DNA of 33,115 nt from Nitrososphaera_A sp036522495. GTDB lineage: Archaea > Thermoproteota > Nitrososphaeria > Nitrososphaerales > Nitrososphaeraceae. A program made the translations under genes and the position numbers. The stretch covers positions 1-33,115 of the forward strand of contig DATDFS010000143.1 in assembly GCA_036522495.1 (NCBI GenBank), read 5' to 3'. Each line of letters begins with the position of its first letter. Position 1 is the first letter of the stretch. Below are positions 24,612 to 33,016 of this stretch, in pieces. Below the pieces are notes generated by a model. The model was not told the origin of the DNA. It did not search any database and was given only the letters and a program-made list of their open reading frames with translations.

Positions 24612-25379
24612 CTATTTATTCTTCTTTAGCTCCTTGAGCAAGTCTATTCCTGAGGTAAAACTGTTTGGAGAGGTAATGAGCACTTCGTTTGCTATTTTTC
24701 CTGCCTGCCGTATAAAATCGATAGGATTTTTTTCGTATTCCTTCCAATTCAATCCTATCATAATTGCGGAGGATTTGTTTTTTTCAGAAGGTGCCATGAT
24801 ACATGCAACTACCTTAATTCCCGACGGTTTTGCAATATCTACAATTTCTCCCAGATCTGATAAGGACACGATGGATTGCGTTATAAAGGCATGAGGCCTT
24901 GCTTCTATTTTTTTCTGAATGGATGACCTATTCTTGATTTTGTTCGGAATCGACAGGTTCAAGTCAACTGCTGTGTCATACTTTCTACTATGCAAAACTT
25001 TCAAGACGTCGCTGGGTTTTAATCCTGAATCCTTTGGACCGTCTGGTGGTTCATCTCCGGTTAATATGAGCAAACTTTTCATTCCCATAAGGATCGCGTC
25101 GCATACAAATTGACTAGTTGATGTGAGATTTCTATCTCTGACCCTAAGGCTACAGCTAAGGTTTAAGGAGTTACCAGATCTCTTGATGTAATTGGCTGCA
25201 GTAACACTAGATACGCGAGGCATTCCAAGAACCGAATCAGTTAGATGGATCCCATCTACAAATCCATTTAATGAAGAAGCTCGACCAATTAGATATTCCA
25301 TTTCCAGATTGAGCCGTAAAAGGTCGAAATAATCTCCTTTCACTACTTTGGGCGGATTTAATTCGTAGGTTATCCTCAT
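24612..25379 (-). CDS. Methylenetetrahydrofolate reductase-like protein
   Basis: 255 residues with the TIM-barrel pattern of the MetF/FAD-linked reductase superfamily: ITYELNPPKVVKGD at the N-terminus, GIHLTDSVLGMPRVSSVTAANYI, CSLRVRDRN, LLILTGDEPPDG (the TGD motif that lies near the flavin in MetF) and AFITQSIVSLSD. Canonical MetF is nearer 290-300 residues, so this is a short version. It may reduce a C1 carrier linked to methionine synthesis, which would fit the SAM cycle implied by AhcY, but the cofactor and substrate are uncertain. It is divergent from the Nudix gene. Confidence 0.78.
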   Translation of the reverse strand: MRITYELNPPKVVKGDYFDLLRLNLEMEYLIGRASSLNGFVDGIHLTDSVLGMPRVSSVTAANYIKRSGNSLNLSCSLRVRDRNLTSTSQFVCDAILMGMKSLLILTGDEPPDGPKDSGLKPSDVLKVLHSRKYDTAVDLNLSIPNKIKNRSSIQKKIEARPHAFITQSIVSLSDLGEIVDIAKPSGIKVVACIMAPSEKNKSSAIMIGLNWKEYEKNPIDFIRQAGKIANEVLITSPNSFTSGIDLLKELKKNK

Positions 25380-25491
25380 TATTGTCTATCACCTTTGGCG
25401 TTGGGGTTATTAAAGGCGAGGTGGATGTCGACCTTATGCAAGAGAAAACAAAATAACTTTAAGCCTGCACATTATACAATACTAAGCAACG

Positions 25492-26058
25492 TTGAGGAGG
25501 GAACAGGTCCTATCACTTCTTAAGCCACTGCTAAGTCGTGCACCGATATATTTCTCATGCTTAAGTAGTTTTCAGATGGCAGCAGTACTAGTGATAATCC
25601 ACTATAATTCTCCAAGGCCACATATTCTCTTGACCAAGCGAAGTTCGATTTTGAGATCCCATACTGCTGAGATATCTTTTCCAGGGGGAAAATATACGGC
25701 AGACGATGAATGCTTAACTGACACAGCCATAAGAGAAACGAAGGAGGAACTGGGTCTCACCTTTAATCGCAACGATATAATTGGTAGTCTCGAGACCGTT
25801 AAGACTCTCACCTCAAATTACAACATCGTACCATACATTACCTTACAGGACAAGATTCCTAAGCCTACAATTTTTGTGGATGAAGTAGAAAAGGTTCTCG
25901 ATGTGCCTCTTTTTGATTTACTGCAAACCATGGCACCCGACACCGACCATTATCATTTAACCCTCAAAGAGGTTTACAAATTCACATCTCAAAATGAAGT
26001 TATATGGGGAGCTACTGCAAGAGTACTTAAACAATTATACGATTGTTTCTGCAGATAA
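25492..26058 (+). CDS. Nudix hydrolase, CoA pyrophosphatase (NudL)-like
   Basis: 188 residues from TTG. The Nudix box reads GGKYTADDECLTDTAIRETK followed by EELGL, with REx2EE intact; the upstream acid is Asp at the expected spacing, as in the NudL/CoA-specific branch. The preceding LLTKRSSILRSHTAEISFPGG is the extended signature (LLTxRSxxLRxHxGEIxFPGG) of CoA and acyl-CoA pyrophosphatases, with Ala replacing the usual Gly. It probably hydrolyses CoA derivatives to 3',5'-ADP and phosphopantetheine, a housekeeping role. It is divergent from the MTHFR-like gene across about 110 bp. Confidence 0.9.
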   Translation: MRREQVLSLLKPLLSRAPIYFSCLSSFQMAAVLVIIHYNSPRPHILLTKRSSILRSHTAEISFPGGKYTADDECLTDTAIRETKEELGLTFNRNDIIGSLETVKTLTSNYNIVPYITLQDKIPKPTIFVDEVEKVLDVPLFDLLQTMAPDTDHYHLTLKEVYKFTSQNEVIWGATARVLKQLYDCFCR

Positions 26059-26102
26059 CATGAATTCATAGTAATAAACTTTGAACTACGTGGCCAAAGT
26101 GA

Positions 26103-26114
26103 ACCTCGCGAGGT
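26103..26114. repeat. 12-bp perfect palindrome
   Basis: ACCTCGCGAGGT is perfectly palindromic and G/C-rich against an AT-rich background. It lies 45 bp after the Nudix stop and 92 bp before the PUA-domain gene, so it could be a terminator stem or an operator. Confidence 0.3.
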
Positions 26115-26206
26115 AAAACATCAGTGCATTGTCAGACCGACGACAATTACCAATCTAAGATTCGCAACCTGGCAGAAATTATAAGTTACTACATACTTTA
26201 CACAGG

Positions 26207-26701
26207 ATGAATAAATTGAAGATATCGGTTCTTTCTAAGAGAGACAGCTCCAAGCTAATAGAAATAATTAAAAGAAAATGGCCTCAGGATATTCTTGTAA
26301 GAGTAAAAAGTTTCAAGGTATATGAAATTGAAGTAGGCAAGCGAATTCTAAAATCTGAAAATTTTACTGCAGTTCAGATAAATGAAGATATAATTCTACC
26401 CTTTCTCGGCGAACCTGAGAATATAAAACATTTTCCACATGTAGTAGTCGATATGGGAGCCGTTAAATTTGTCTGCAATGGTGCTAAAATAATGAGACCA
26501 GGAATTACGAAATTTGAAACATTCAAAAAAGGCGACATTGTTATCGTTAAGGATCAGACTTACTGTAAAACGCTTGCAGCAGGTGTAGCAATAGAAGATA
26601 GTGAAATTGCTGCAGCAAGCTCGAAGGGATATGTAATTGACAATCTACATTACATAAGCGATAAGTTTTGGGAAGCACATAAGGAAATTTCTGCTTTTTA
26701 G
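26207..26701 (+). CDS. PUA-domain RNA-binding protein, MCT-1/Tma20-like
   Basis: 164 residues. The N-terminal ~75 form the pre-PUA domain (LSKRDSSKLIEIIKRKWP; ENFTAVQINEDIILPFLGEP). The C-terminal part (about 78-155) is a PUA domain with the hallmark VVVDMGAVKFVCNGAKIMRPGI and KGDIVIVKD. This architecture matches archaeal homologues of eukaryotic MCT-1/Tma20, which act with DENR and in ribosome recycling or re-initiation. The archaeal role is presumably in translation or tRNA binding. It is alone on its strand with a short AT-rich leader. Confidence 0.9.
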   Translation: MNKLKISVLSKRDSSKLIEIIKRKWPQDILVRVKSFKVYEIEVGKRILKSENFTAVQINEDIILPFLGEPENIKHFPHVVVDMGAVKFVCNGAKIMRPGITKFETFKKGDIVIVKDQTYCKTLAAGVAIEDSEIAAASSKGYVIDNLHYISDKFWEAHKEISAF

Positions 26702-26764
26702 TTCCCGATTCTAAGGTGTGGGTTCTACTTGATCTTAGCAACTATTTGAGACCGAAATTGGAAC

Positions 26765-27370
26765 TTATTTTGTAAACTTAAATGAATCTATTATGTTCTG
26801 TACGATTGGTAAGTATTTGACATACTTTGACTTCGCTTCAGTGTACGAAATGTTATAGACTTTATTCTGTTTTATAGTCCAAACGTTCATCGATAGAAAG
26901 GGAAGTTGTACGGATGGATCTGTACTTGCAAAAGCATATGTTATTTTATGCGCTGGAGTACCGGCAAGTGTAGTAGCACTTGATTCAATAAGCTGAAAAC
27001 CTGGTAAGGATTGCTTTGCTTTATCTAAAGTCGCACTAGTGAATCCATTTAAAGTCGTATTTTGTTTCACCGTTTCAATTGATAGCGTAACGGTTACTGG
27101 AGCGGTGTCAGATATATTTTTCAATGCCGGGGCAAAATCGACTAAAAATCGGTCAGTATAAGGATGCTCACCCAGTGTCCAGTTAATGGGATACTGAATC
27201 TTTATTCCATGATTAGGATTTGTATATATTAGAAACTTACTCGTTGTTGCAGCAAAACTTTGAGCCCTCGCTTTTTGATCTTGTAAACTGAACGTTGTAT
27301 TATTTTTATCAATTAATGACAAGAATAATATCGTTAAAAATATCGAACCAATAAAAAGGATCTTAGACAT
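26765..27370 (-). CDS. PsbP-like exported protein
   Basis: 201 residues. A signal peptide or anchor spans about residues 3-20 (ILFIGSIFLTILFLSLI). The mature part begins with FLIYTNPNHGIKIQYPINWTL, the opening of PsbP-like/DUF1795 domains. It ends in VWTIKQNKVYNISYTEAKSKYVKYLPIVQNIIDSFKF, the typical last strand and helix. Such proteins are abundant in soil ammonia-oxidising archaea and stand outside the membrane; they have no photosynthetic role there and their function is unknown. There is no lipobox. The minus-strand SPFH gene ends the next block upstream, with about 370 bp between. Confidence 0.82.
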   Translation of the reverse strand: MSKILFIGSIFLTILFLSLIDKNNTTFSLQDQKARAQSFAATTSKFLIYTNPNHGIKIQYPINWTLGEHPYTDRFLVDFAPALKNISDTAPVTVTLSIETVKQNTTLNGFTSATLDKAKQSLPGFQLIESSATTLAGTPAHKITYAFASTDPSVQLPFLSMNVWTIKQNKVYNISYTEAKSKYVKYLPIVQNIIDSFKFTK

Positions 27371-27514
27371 TCTAGTGTTAAGAATATATTCTTTATATTT
27401 ATTTAGCTATTGGTTTTCTTTGTTATCTGGAATAAGTATAATGTGAAAGGATAACAGGTTTCCTATCCTACGAATTAATTTTATACATTTGATTCACTTA
27501 TGAATTCATTTTAG

Positions 27515-27721
27515 ATGGAGGGCTTTAGAAGCAATTCATTAACAATGTTATTCCAAACTACTGATTCACCAATGGTTCGCTTTATTGAAGAAAATACGGA
27601 TTCCTCTATCCATCAAGCAGCATCCATGTTTCTTCCTGTCGGTATCAAACAACGCTTCTCCTCTTCTTACAAGCGATTCATTGTATTCACCCCGGCCCGC
27701 CTTACAACAAAGAACGCTTGA
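27515..27721 (+). CDS. Doubtful small ORF (68 aa)
   Basis: A 68-residue frame in the gap between two minus-strand genes, with TTTTATACAT about 30 nt before its ATG as a possible TATA element. The composition is not distinctive, and no domain, signal or membrane segment is seen. It is kept only because the gap is otherwise empty. Confidence 0.22.
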   Translation: MEGFRSNSLTMLFQTTDSPMVRFIEENTDSSIHQAASMFLPVGIKQRFSSSYKRFIVFTPARLTTKNA

Positions 27722-27746
27722 ACTTTGATTTAAAGCGACCAAAGAT

Positions 27747-28631
27747 CTATTGTTTGGTTTGGTTTTGTTGAGGCTGTTTTAAGACTTGTGACTGTACCGG
27801 TGCCTGGAAAAAAGGAAATCCGCTGCTTCCAAGAGCATATGGCATTTGTCCATTCCATCTGTTGATAGCCTGCCACTGAAGATACTGTGGACTCTGCCTT
27901 AATTGTTCAGTAATTACCTTGATTGCCTGTGACTCGCCTCCAGCCCTGGCTACGTTTGCTCTTGCCTGTGCCTGAGCTTGAACAACCGTCTGATTAGCTA
28001 CTACCTGTACAGCCTTCAGATTGTTCTGCTCCGTCAGAAACTTTTGGAATGCCACCACTTTTGATTCCACCTGACTGGCAAATGCCTGTGAGAATTGAAA
28101 ATCAGTTATAAAGATCGTCTCTACCGTTATATCCCTTGCAGAAAGTGTGTTACTAATCGCCTGGGATATGACGCCTTTTGCAATTGCCCTCTGCGTTATG
28201 AGCTGCTCTGCATTGAACTTTGCAACGCTTGCTTTGACTGACTCTTGTATTGTAGGAGCTATTATTCTATCGGCATAGTCAGCCCCCAGCTGCTGATAGA
28301 CTATGTTTGCCTTATTCGGATCAATATGATAGTTCAATGCTATTACAGTAGCTACCTCTTGCAAATCATTTGAAGCGGCTGATGCATCGGCCTGAAACTT
28401 TAATGTACGAACTTCTAGCTGTATTACCTGTTCGGCAAACGGGACTATGAAATGTACCCCTTCTCCCAATACCCGGTTCTCAACCGCACCAACATAAAGA
28501 ACAACCCCTCTATGTCCTGCCTGTACAATAACTACAGATTCGGACATAATTAAAATTATAATGATTAATGTCACTATTCCTGCCAGAATCTTTAGTTTAT
28601 TAGAGCCTAGAACAGATCTTGATGGAATCAT
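27747..28631 (-). CDS. SPFH/prohibitin-like membrane protein
   Basis: 294 residues. One N-terminal transmembrane helix (about 14-35: LAGIVTLIIIILIMSESVVIV) is followed by the SPFH/band-7 domain, with QAGHRGVVLYVGAVENRVLGEGVHFIVPF and later LNYHIDPNKANIVYQQLGADYADRIIAPTIQESVKA. A coiled-coil region rich in Ala/Gln (VVAFQKFLTEQNNLKAVQVVANQTVVQAQAQARANVARAGGE) follows, then a Gln/Pro-rich tail. These proteins form large ring or cage assemblies on membranes and influence protease activity and membrane quality control. The layout resembles prohibitin. No NfeD-like partner or FtsH gene is adjacent. Confidence 0.93.
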   Translation of the reverse strand: MIPSRSVLGSNKLKILAGIVTLIIIILIMSESVVIVQAGHRGVVLYVGAVENRVLGEGVHFIVPFAEQVIQLEVRTLKFQADASAASNDLQEVATVIALNYHIDPNKANIVYQQLGADYADRIIAPTIQESVKASVAKFNAEQLITQRAIAKGVISQAISNTLSARDITVETIFITDFQFSQAFASQVESKVVAFQKFLTEQNNLKAVQVVANQTVVQAQAQARANVARAGGESQAIKVITEQLRQSPQYLQWQAINRWNGQMPYALGSSGFPFFQAPVQSQVLKQPQQNQTKQ

Positions 28632-29046
28632 AGAACAATCGATTCGATAACATTCCAGACGTTAGAACGCAGTCCAAATATGTTTATCAATACTAATTTC
28701 AGAAGGTATTGCTGTTATAACTCTTTGGATTAAACTTTTCTCCTATTCCGAAGCGTATTGGATGACGAGTGCAACTCTTACTTTCAATCCCTTATACTCA
28801 TTAGTTCAATCTATGAGACGTAGAACTAGAATCGAAGGGAAAATGAAGAAGAAGAAGGACAGGCCAACTGCATGGTGTAAACCGATTAGTTCTGGTGTGT
28901 CCAAGTAATAGATATAGTTAGGCATCATGTCAAGACGAACTTGGACTATTATATCTAACCTGAATGCACAAGAAATCTGTCTTCGAATAAAACCTAGAAG
29001 AATTGTATCCAATAGTTATATCATTTAAGTTCAATCATATACCAAG
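28632..29046. other. Intergenic region between divergent genes
   Basis: About 415 bp between the SPFH and BON genes. A 68-residue minus-strand frame (28806-29012) with a hydrophobic tail is present but is not convincing. GTTATATCAT near 29013-29022 could be the TATA box of the BON gene, about 25-33 nt before its ATG. Confidence 0.4.
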
Positions 29047-29409
29047 ATGGAAGAACGAAAAAAGGGAAATGAATCTACGAAAAAGCCCCGGGAAGATTCA
29101 TATTCTGGATATTACTGGGGGAATGAGCCGTATGATTCATCCAAGATTCCTGGCCGCAAGAGCGACGAGGAATTGAAAAATGACATAGATCAGAATCTAC
29201 ATAATAATAATAACATCAATTCAAGCCGAATTGAAGTGTATGTCGATAACTCGGCCGTTACATTAAAAGGCAGTGTAAAAACTTATGAAGAAAGGCGCTT
29301 GGCAGGTCAAGAAGCCTGGAATACCGCAGGGGTCCTCAAAGTACTTAATGAGCTGCAAGTACTCGAACCAGAGACTGCAGGACCAAGTAAATTATCAGAA
29401 GCATTATGA
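29047..29409 (+). CDS. BON-domain protein
   Basis: 120 residues from ATG at 29047. The N-terminal ~45 residues are charged and disordered (ERKKGNESTKKPREDSYSGYYWG). A single BON domain follows (about 48-108): DEELKNDIDQNLHNN, then RIEVYVDNSAVTLKGSVKTYEERRLAGQEAWNTAGVLKVLNELQV, with the conserved V-x-L-x-G-x-V strand and the AGV turn. BON domains occur in envelope and stress proteins and may bind phospholipids. There is no signal peptide, so this one may act at the inner face of the membrane or in the cytosol. Soil ammonia oxidisers often carry several. Confidence 0.85.
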   Translation: MEERKKGNESTKKPREDSYSGYYWGNEPYDSSKIPGRKSDEELKNDIDQNLHNNNNINSSRIEVYVDNSAVTLKGSVKTYEERRLAGQEAWNTAGVLKVLNELQVLEPETAGPSKLSEAL

Positions 29410-30242
29410 AATTATTGGACTAGAGCCATTATTTAATCCCTAAATCTTGGCCTTTACTGATCAGGCCTGTGCTAATTTTTTGCTATAATTATTAATCTTT
29501 TGCACTGAAATTTAACTGGCATTATTGACTGTTTACTTCAGCCTATTGTCTAATTTGTTAATGGAAGTACCATCCGTCCCGGTGCTGTGCTAATTCTAAT
29601 GTTCATCCAACTAAAAGAATATTGGTTCCCTGAGAAAAAGACTAAATGGTTGTTGAAGAAAAATATGAAAGCAGTGTTTCTGAATCTATATGTTACTGTT
29701 TTATATAAATGAACAGAAAAAATTTAACTGGCATCCAAATCATCTTAAAGTTTTCTTAGATGACTTTATGTTCGTATAACAGATGTCTTATTCAAAGGAG
29801 AATCAATCTATATAACCAGTATTCTTGGTATAGATCCATTAGCATCTGTTCATGAATATTACCTGGATAACAGGCATATCCTCTTAACTTATCTAAAGTT
29901 ATCTTTAGAATCATAAGTGCCTTCAGCTATTGCCTGTATCCTATTCTCTGTTGCGTATGGAAAAGATGCTGTGATGTCGTCACATGGTGAACCAATGGTT
30001 TTAACATCTTGCGATCAGCAGCATCTTCTTTTGTTACTTCCATGTATACTATCTGTTTTGTCTTACGTCTGGATTTTATCGAGTTGTTTCATTCATCCTA
30101 TGATTGCTCTATTAAAAGGTTATTTATCATACTTGTAGGCTTCATCCAATAATTTAGCGAAAGCAACCAATAGTTGCAGAGACATACACTAGAATAATCA
30201 GATAGATAGTTTCTTCAAGATCAAGCCTTACAGGATGAAAGC
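29410..30242. other. Long gene-poor region, possibly with eroded coding DNA
   Basis: 833 bp without a convincing gene. Two short open stretches in adjacent frames, one ending about 29780 (HPNHLKVFLDDFMFV) and one from about 29763 to 29912 (ILGIDPLASVHEYYLDNRHI), could be remains of one broken gene. A 73-residue frame at 29917-30138 with hydrophobic segments is not supported. No RNA or repeat was recognised. Confidence 0.35.
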
Positions 30243-31213
30243 ATGACTGCCGCTGACCTTAAATGGTACTTGAATCTAAAGGCAGAGTTAAGAAAATATG
30301 ATATACCTGTTGATGATATTTCAAAGTTTGCAAAAGCAGTTAATGGAATAAGACAGTATGGATATGATGTTGGCAAAGTGATAAGTGAATTTTCAGAGTC
30401 TCAATCACTCAAAACGCGACACAAAATGCTTCAAGATAGCGTAAGAATGTTGCAAATGAATATAACTACCTCGGTCAAAAATGCTCTTCGCTTGAGAAGA
30501 CCGTAAATTCTCACGAGCAAATAATTTCTATACTGAAAGAGCTAGAGGCTATGGAATTTGGGCCTGAAGGACTAAAACTATTTGGAATACTATTCATGAC
30601 AGCGCAGTTGCAAATAATATACCATTGAACGAAGCTCAACAAAAGTTCTTTAAGAATATTGAGAGGCAATATGATAAAAAGCTAGGATTTGAATCCAAAG
30701 TGCAGAATCTAAAGGCTGAAGTTAATACGCTGACTCAAGAGAAAAAGAGATTACATGAAGAATTATCAGCACAGCCTTTGATTAGTCCTATTCAAATTGG
30801 ACTTTTTCAAATCGGTGTGAACGAACAAGATATAATTAATATGGCATATATTTCTCAAAGACATGCTTACGGTAGAAGCAGTAGCACTAGTATCAGTATA
30901 GACACACAAACATTATTGCTGAACTTCAAAAGTATGGAAGCATAAAATCAACTATAGAACAGTTATGCCAGGAAGCAGATATGTTAAGAAATGAGATAAC
31001 TTCGTTAAAAGCACAGAATTAAGATATTCTTGCAAGATCAATTTACTCAAGACAGATCTATCAGATCTACTCTGGACCATTGATTTATTAAGAAATCAAA
31101 TTAAATCGCTGCGTTTATTATGTATTATGTATTACTTATTGAACCTTCAGAATAAAGGACTGAAAGTGGATGGTCTTATAAAAATCGGATTAAGACTAGG
31201 CAACTTGTCATAA
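30243..31213 (+). pseudogene. Coiled-coil protein gene broken by serial frameshifts
   Basis: One protein-like sequence runs through this interval only if the frame is changed repeatedly. Frame of 30243: MTAADLKWYLNLKAELRKYD up to about 30485. Then one base back: SLEKTVNSHEQIISILKELE to about 30580. Again one back: NTIHDSAVANNIPLNEAQQK on to about 30910. Again one back: IAELQKYGSIKSTIEQLCQE to a TAA at 31020-31022. Again one back, from about 31031: NLLKTDLSDLLWTIDLLRNQ, ending LIKIGLRLGNLS at TAA 31211-31213. Every segment has heptad-like coiled-coil character, and the joined product would be about 320 residues. The surviving open pieces are 87 and 106 residues. I recognise the general style as a large coiled-coil family of soil ammonia oxidisers, from memory only. 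Confidence 0.75.
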
Positions 31214-31673
31214 TGCAGCATCATTTTGTTTGAAACAAGAGCTCCAGTCCTACTACCATTAAAAATTCAATTTATTTATCCTATGCTTAGTTTAGAATAT
31301 ATGTGATAACGCTTCCTTTCTTAATACGTCATGTTCAACAGCTCCCAGCTATTCCTAATTGTTTGTCAAAGTCAAGCAGTAAATATGAGCGTAAATTGAC
31401 ATTTGACGAGCATTTGACCGCTATTTGGCGGCGATTTGACGAACATTTGACGACAAAATGACGGCGGTTACGTGGCTACTATCGAGCAAAAAGAGTATGC
31501 CCAATATACAACCATATAATGAAATATTATGATAGCACTTTGTATCTTAATAATAACCTGATATACTCCATTATAACATAATATGTATAAAGACATACTC
31601 GGTTTCCTATCCATGACATAATCCATCCTTCATATGTCAAGTTTATCACCATTAAGCAAAAACCCCATAATTT
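31214..31673. other. Intergenic region carrying an 11-bp tandem repeat
   Basis: No gene is supported on either strand (the minus-strand frame at 31527-31742 is judged spurious). The main content is the tandem repeat at 31401-31466, which is richer in G/C than the surrounding AT-rich sequence. Confidence 0.5.
31401..31466 (+). repeat. Six-unit degenerate 11-bp tandem repeat
   Basis: Consecutive 11-bp units: ATTTGACGAGC, ATTTGACCGCT, ATTTGGCGGCG, ATTTGACGAAC, ATTTGACGACA, AAATGACGGCG. Consensus ATTTGACG followed by three variable bases. The period is about one helical turn and not a multiple of three, so protein coding is an unlikely cause. A further AATTGAC directly precedes the array at 31394-31400. 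It could be a cooperative protein-binding array. Confidence 0.8.
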
Positions 31674-31913
31674 ATGATTATGAAGATGATTATGAAGACG
31701 GCTGAAAATGCAGTTGGGAATGATAGCAAAATCTTGTCGCAATTAGGTCAAAAACTTACTGAGATTAGCCAAAATAATCCGCAGCAGCTGCAGTGGATAA
31801 TGCAAAGTAATATTAGATCTTATTGGGCAAATCGTCACTTGTTTGTTATAGACGATAAAGCATCAGAACACTTCGGTATAATACAAGTTATTGTAAAAAA
31901 TCGTCATGTTTAG
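31674..31913 (+). CDS. Small protein of unknown function (79 aa)
   Basis: 79 residues from ATG at 31674, or 73 from ATG 31692, which avoids the repetitive MIMKMIMK start produced by a short direct repeat (ATGATTATGAAG-type). The body is soluble and mixed (SQLGQKLTEISQNNPQQLQWIMQSNIRSYW, HLFVIDDKASEHFGIIQVIV). No family is recognised. It lies about 210 bp after the tandem repeat and 190 bp before the ParB-like gene. Confidence 0.42.
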   Translation: MIMKMIMKTAENAVGNDSKILSQLGQKLTEISQNNPQQLQWIMQSNIRSYWANRHLFVIDDKASEHFGIIQVIVKNRHV

Positions 31914-32104
31914 ATCTAGACTTCCTTATCGTGCTATTCCCTTTCTTATGGTGGAATAACTAAGGCGGACATATTGAATTTCATAAATCTTGCAACTTTA
32001 TTTGTAGGAATTACAAAGTTTGTTAATGGCTAATTTAATAATGATTTGTTAAAAAGCGTAACTTATATGTACTTCATCATTAAAAAGAATTACAGCTGAC
32101 CTTT

Positions 32105-32986
32105 ATGGAGTTTGTCGATACGAGCATAGTCGAACAAATCGAAATGAAGATGATACGTCCATCTCAGTTTGCCATCAGAGACAAATTTCAGAAAATTGCT
32201 CCCGAAGATGATGCACTTATTTGCAGCATTCGAGAACACGGTTTACTCCAACCAATATTGATAAGACCACTTGTTCATGACTTTGAAATCGTAGCAGGCC
32301 ATAGAAGATTTAAGGCTTGCAGATCATTGAGATGGCGTTTCATACCTTGTAAACTTCGTGAAATGTCTGATAAACAGGCATATGAAATCCAGCTAACCGA
32401 AAACATTCAACGCAAATCCATGGACCCAGTTGAGGAGGCTGAGGCATTTAGAAGATACGTCATTGACTTTGGATGGGGAGGGGTAAGTGAACTTGCAAAG
32501 AAGCTGGGAAAGAGCGAGGAATACGTCTCGCACAGGATACAGTTATTAAAGCTGCCTGACGAGATCAAGCAGCAAATTGTCACAGATCGGCTTAAGGTAA
32601 GCCAGGCAGTAGAACTTTCAAACATACCTTCGGAAAGACAATCTGAAATAATAAGCCACGTGGTAAACAACAACCTAACGGTCAGGCAGATCAGAGAGGT
32701 AAAGTCAATCCTAAGAGAAGAAGGTATATTTGGAGACCAGCTTACTCATCGCAAGAGTATTGCCAAATCAGTCCAGGTCGTTCGCGTTACTAAGAAGACA
32801 TCCTTGGCTCTGAAGGTTACTCTCGCCAGGGTGGATAATTTAATAGACGAGGTTCATAGTACCATAGAGCCAGAGCAAAGAGCAGAAATTACTAACTTTC
32901 TGATGGCTCTAAGGTTGAAAATACATTCGATGATTGATGAAACTATACGTTTTAAAAATACTTCAATAAGGTCAAGCAAGAGATAG
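32105..32986 (+). CDS. ParB/Spo0J-like nuclease-fold/partition protein
   Basis: 293 residues from ATG at 32105. The ParB N-terminal domain spans about 12-105: MIRPSQFAIRD, ICSIREHGLLQPILIRP, the nucleotide-binding AGHRRFKACRSL (64-75, corresponding to the GERRxRA box of CTP-binding ParB proteins, with His for Glu) and LTENIQRKSMDPVEEAEAF (97-115). A helix-turn-helix follows: SELAKKLGKSEEYVSHRIQLLKLP (128-151). The C-terminal ~100 residues are charged and helical, suitable for dimerisation. ParB proteins bind centromere-like parS sites and spread on DNA. No ParA/Soj gene is adjacent, so a role as partition protein or as regulator cannot be chosen. Confidence 0.9.
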   Translation: MEFVDTSIVEQIEMKMIRPSQFAIRDKFQKIAPEDDALICSIREHGLLQPILIRPLVHDFEIVAGHRRFKACRSLRWRFIPCKLREMSDKQAYEIQLTENIQRKSMDPVEEAEAFRRYVIDFGWGGVSELAKKLGKSEEYVSHRIQLLKLPDEIKQQIVTDRLKVSQAVELSNIPSERQSEIISHVVNNNLTVRQIREVKSILREEGIFGDQLTHRKSIAKSVQVVRVTKKTSLALKVTLARVDNLIDEVHSTIEPEQRAEITNFLMALRLKIHSMIDETIRFKNTSIRSSKR

Positions 32987-33016
32987 CCATTACCATCATA
33001 TAGCACTTACAGACCG

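Noticed and set aside
28806..29012. 68-residue minus-strand frame with hydrophobic tail
   Set aside because: No ribosome-binding site or promoter is evident; its hydrophobicity comes from a run of TTC codons opposite GAA-rich DNA.
29917..30138. 73-residue plus-strand frame with GTG start
   Set aside because: Poor composition, many rare residues and no recognisable domain; the region looks non-coding or eroded.
31527..31742. 71-residue minus-strand frame
   Set aside because: It overlaps the start of a more plausible plus-strand gene and has no domain.
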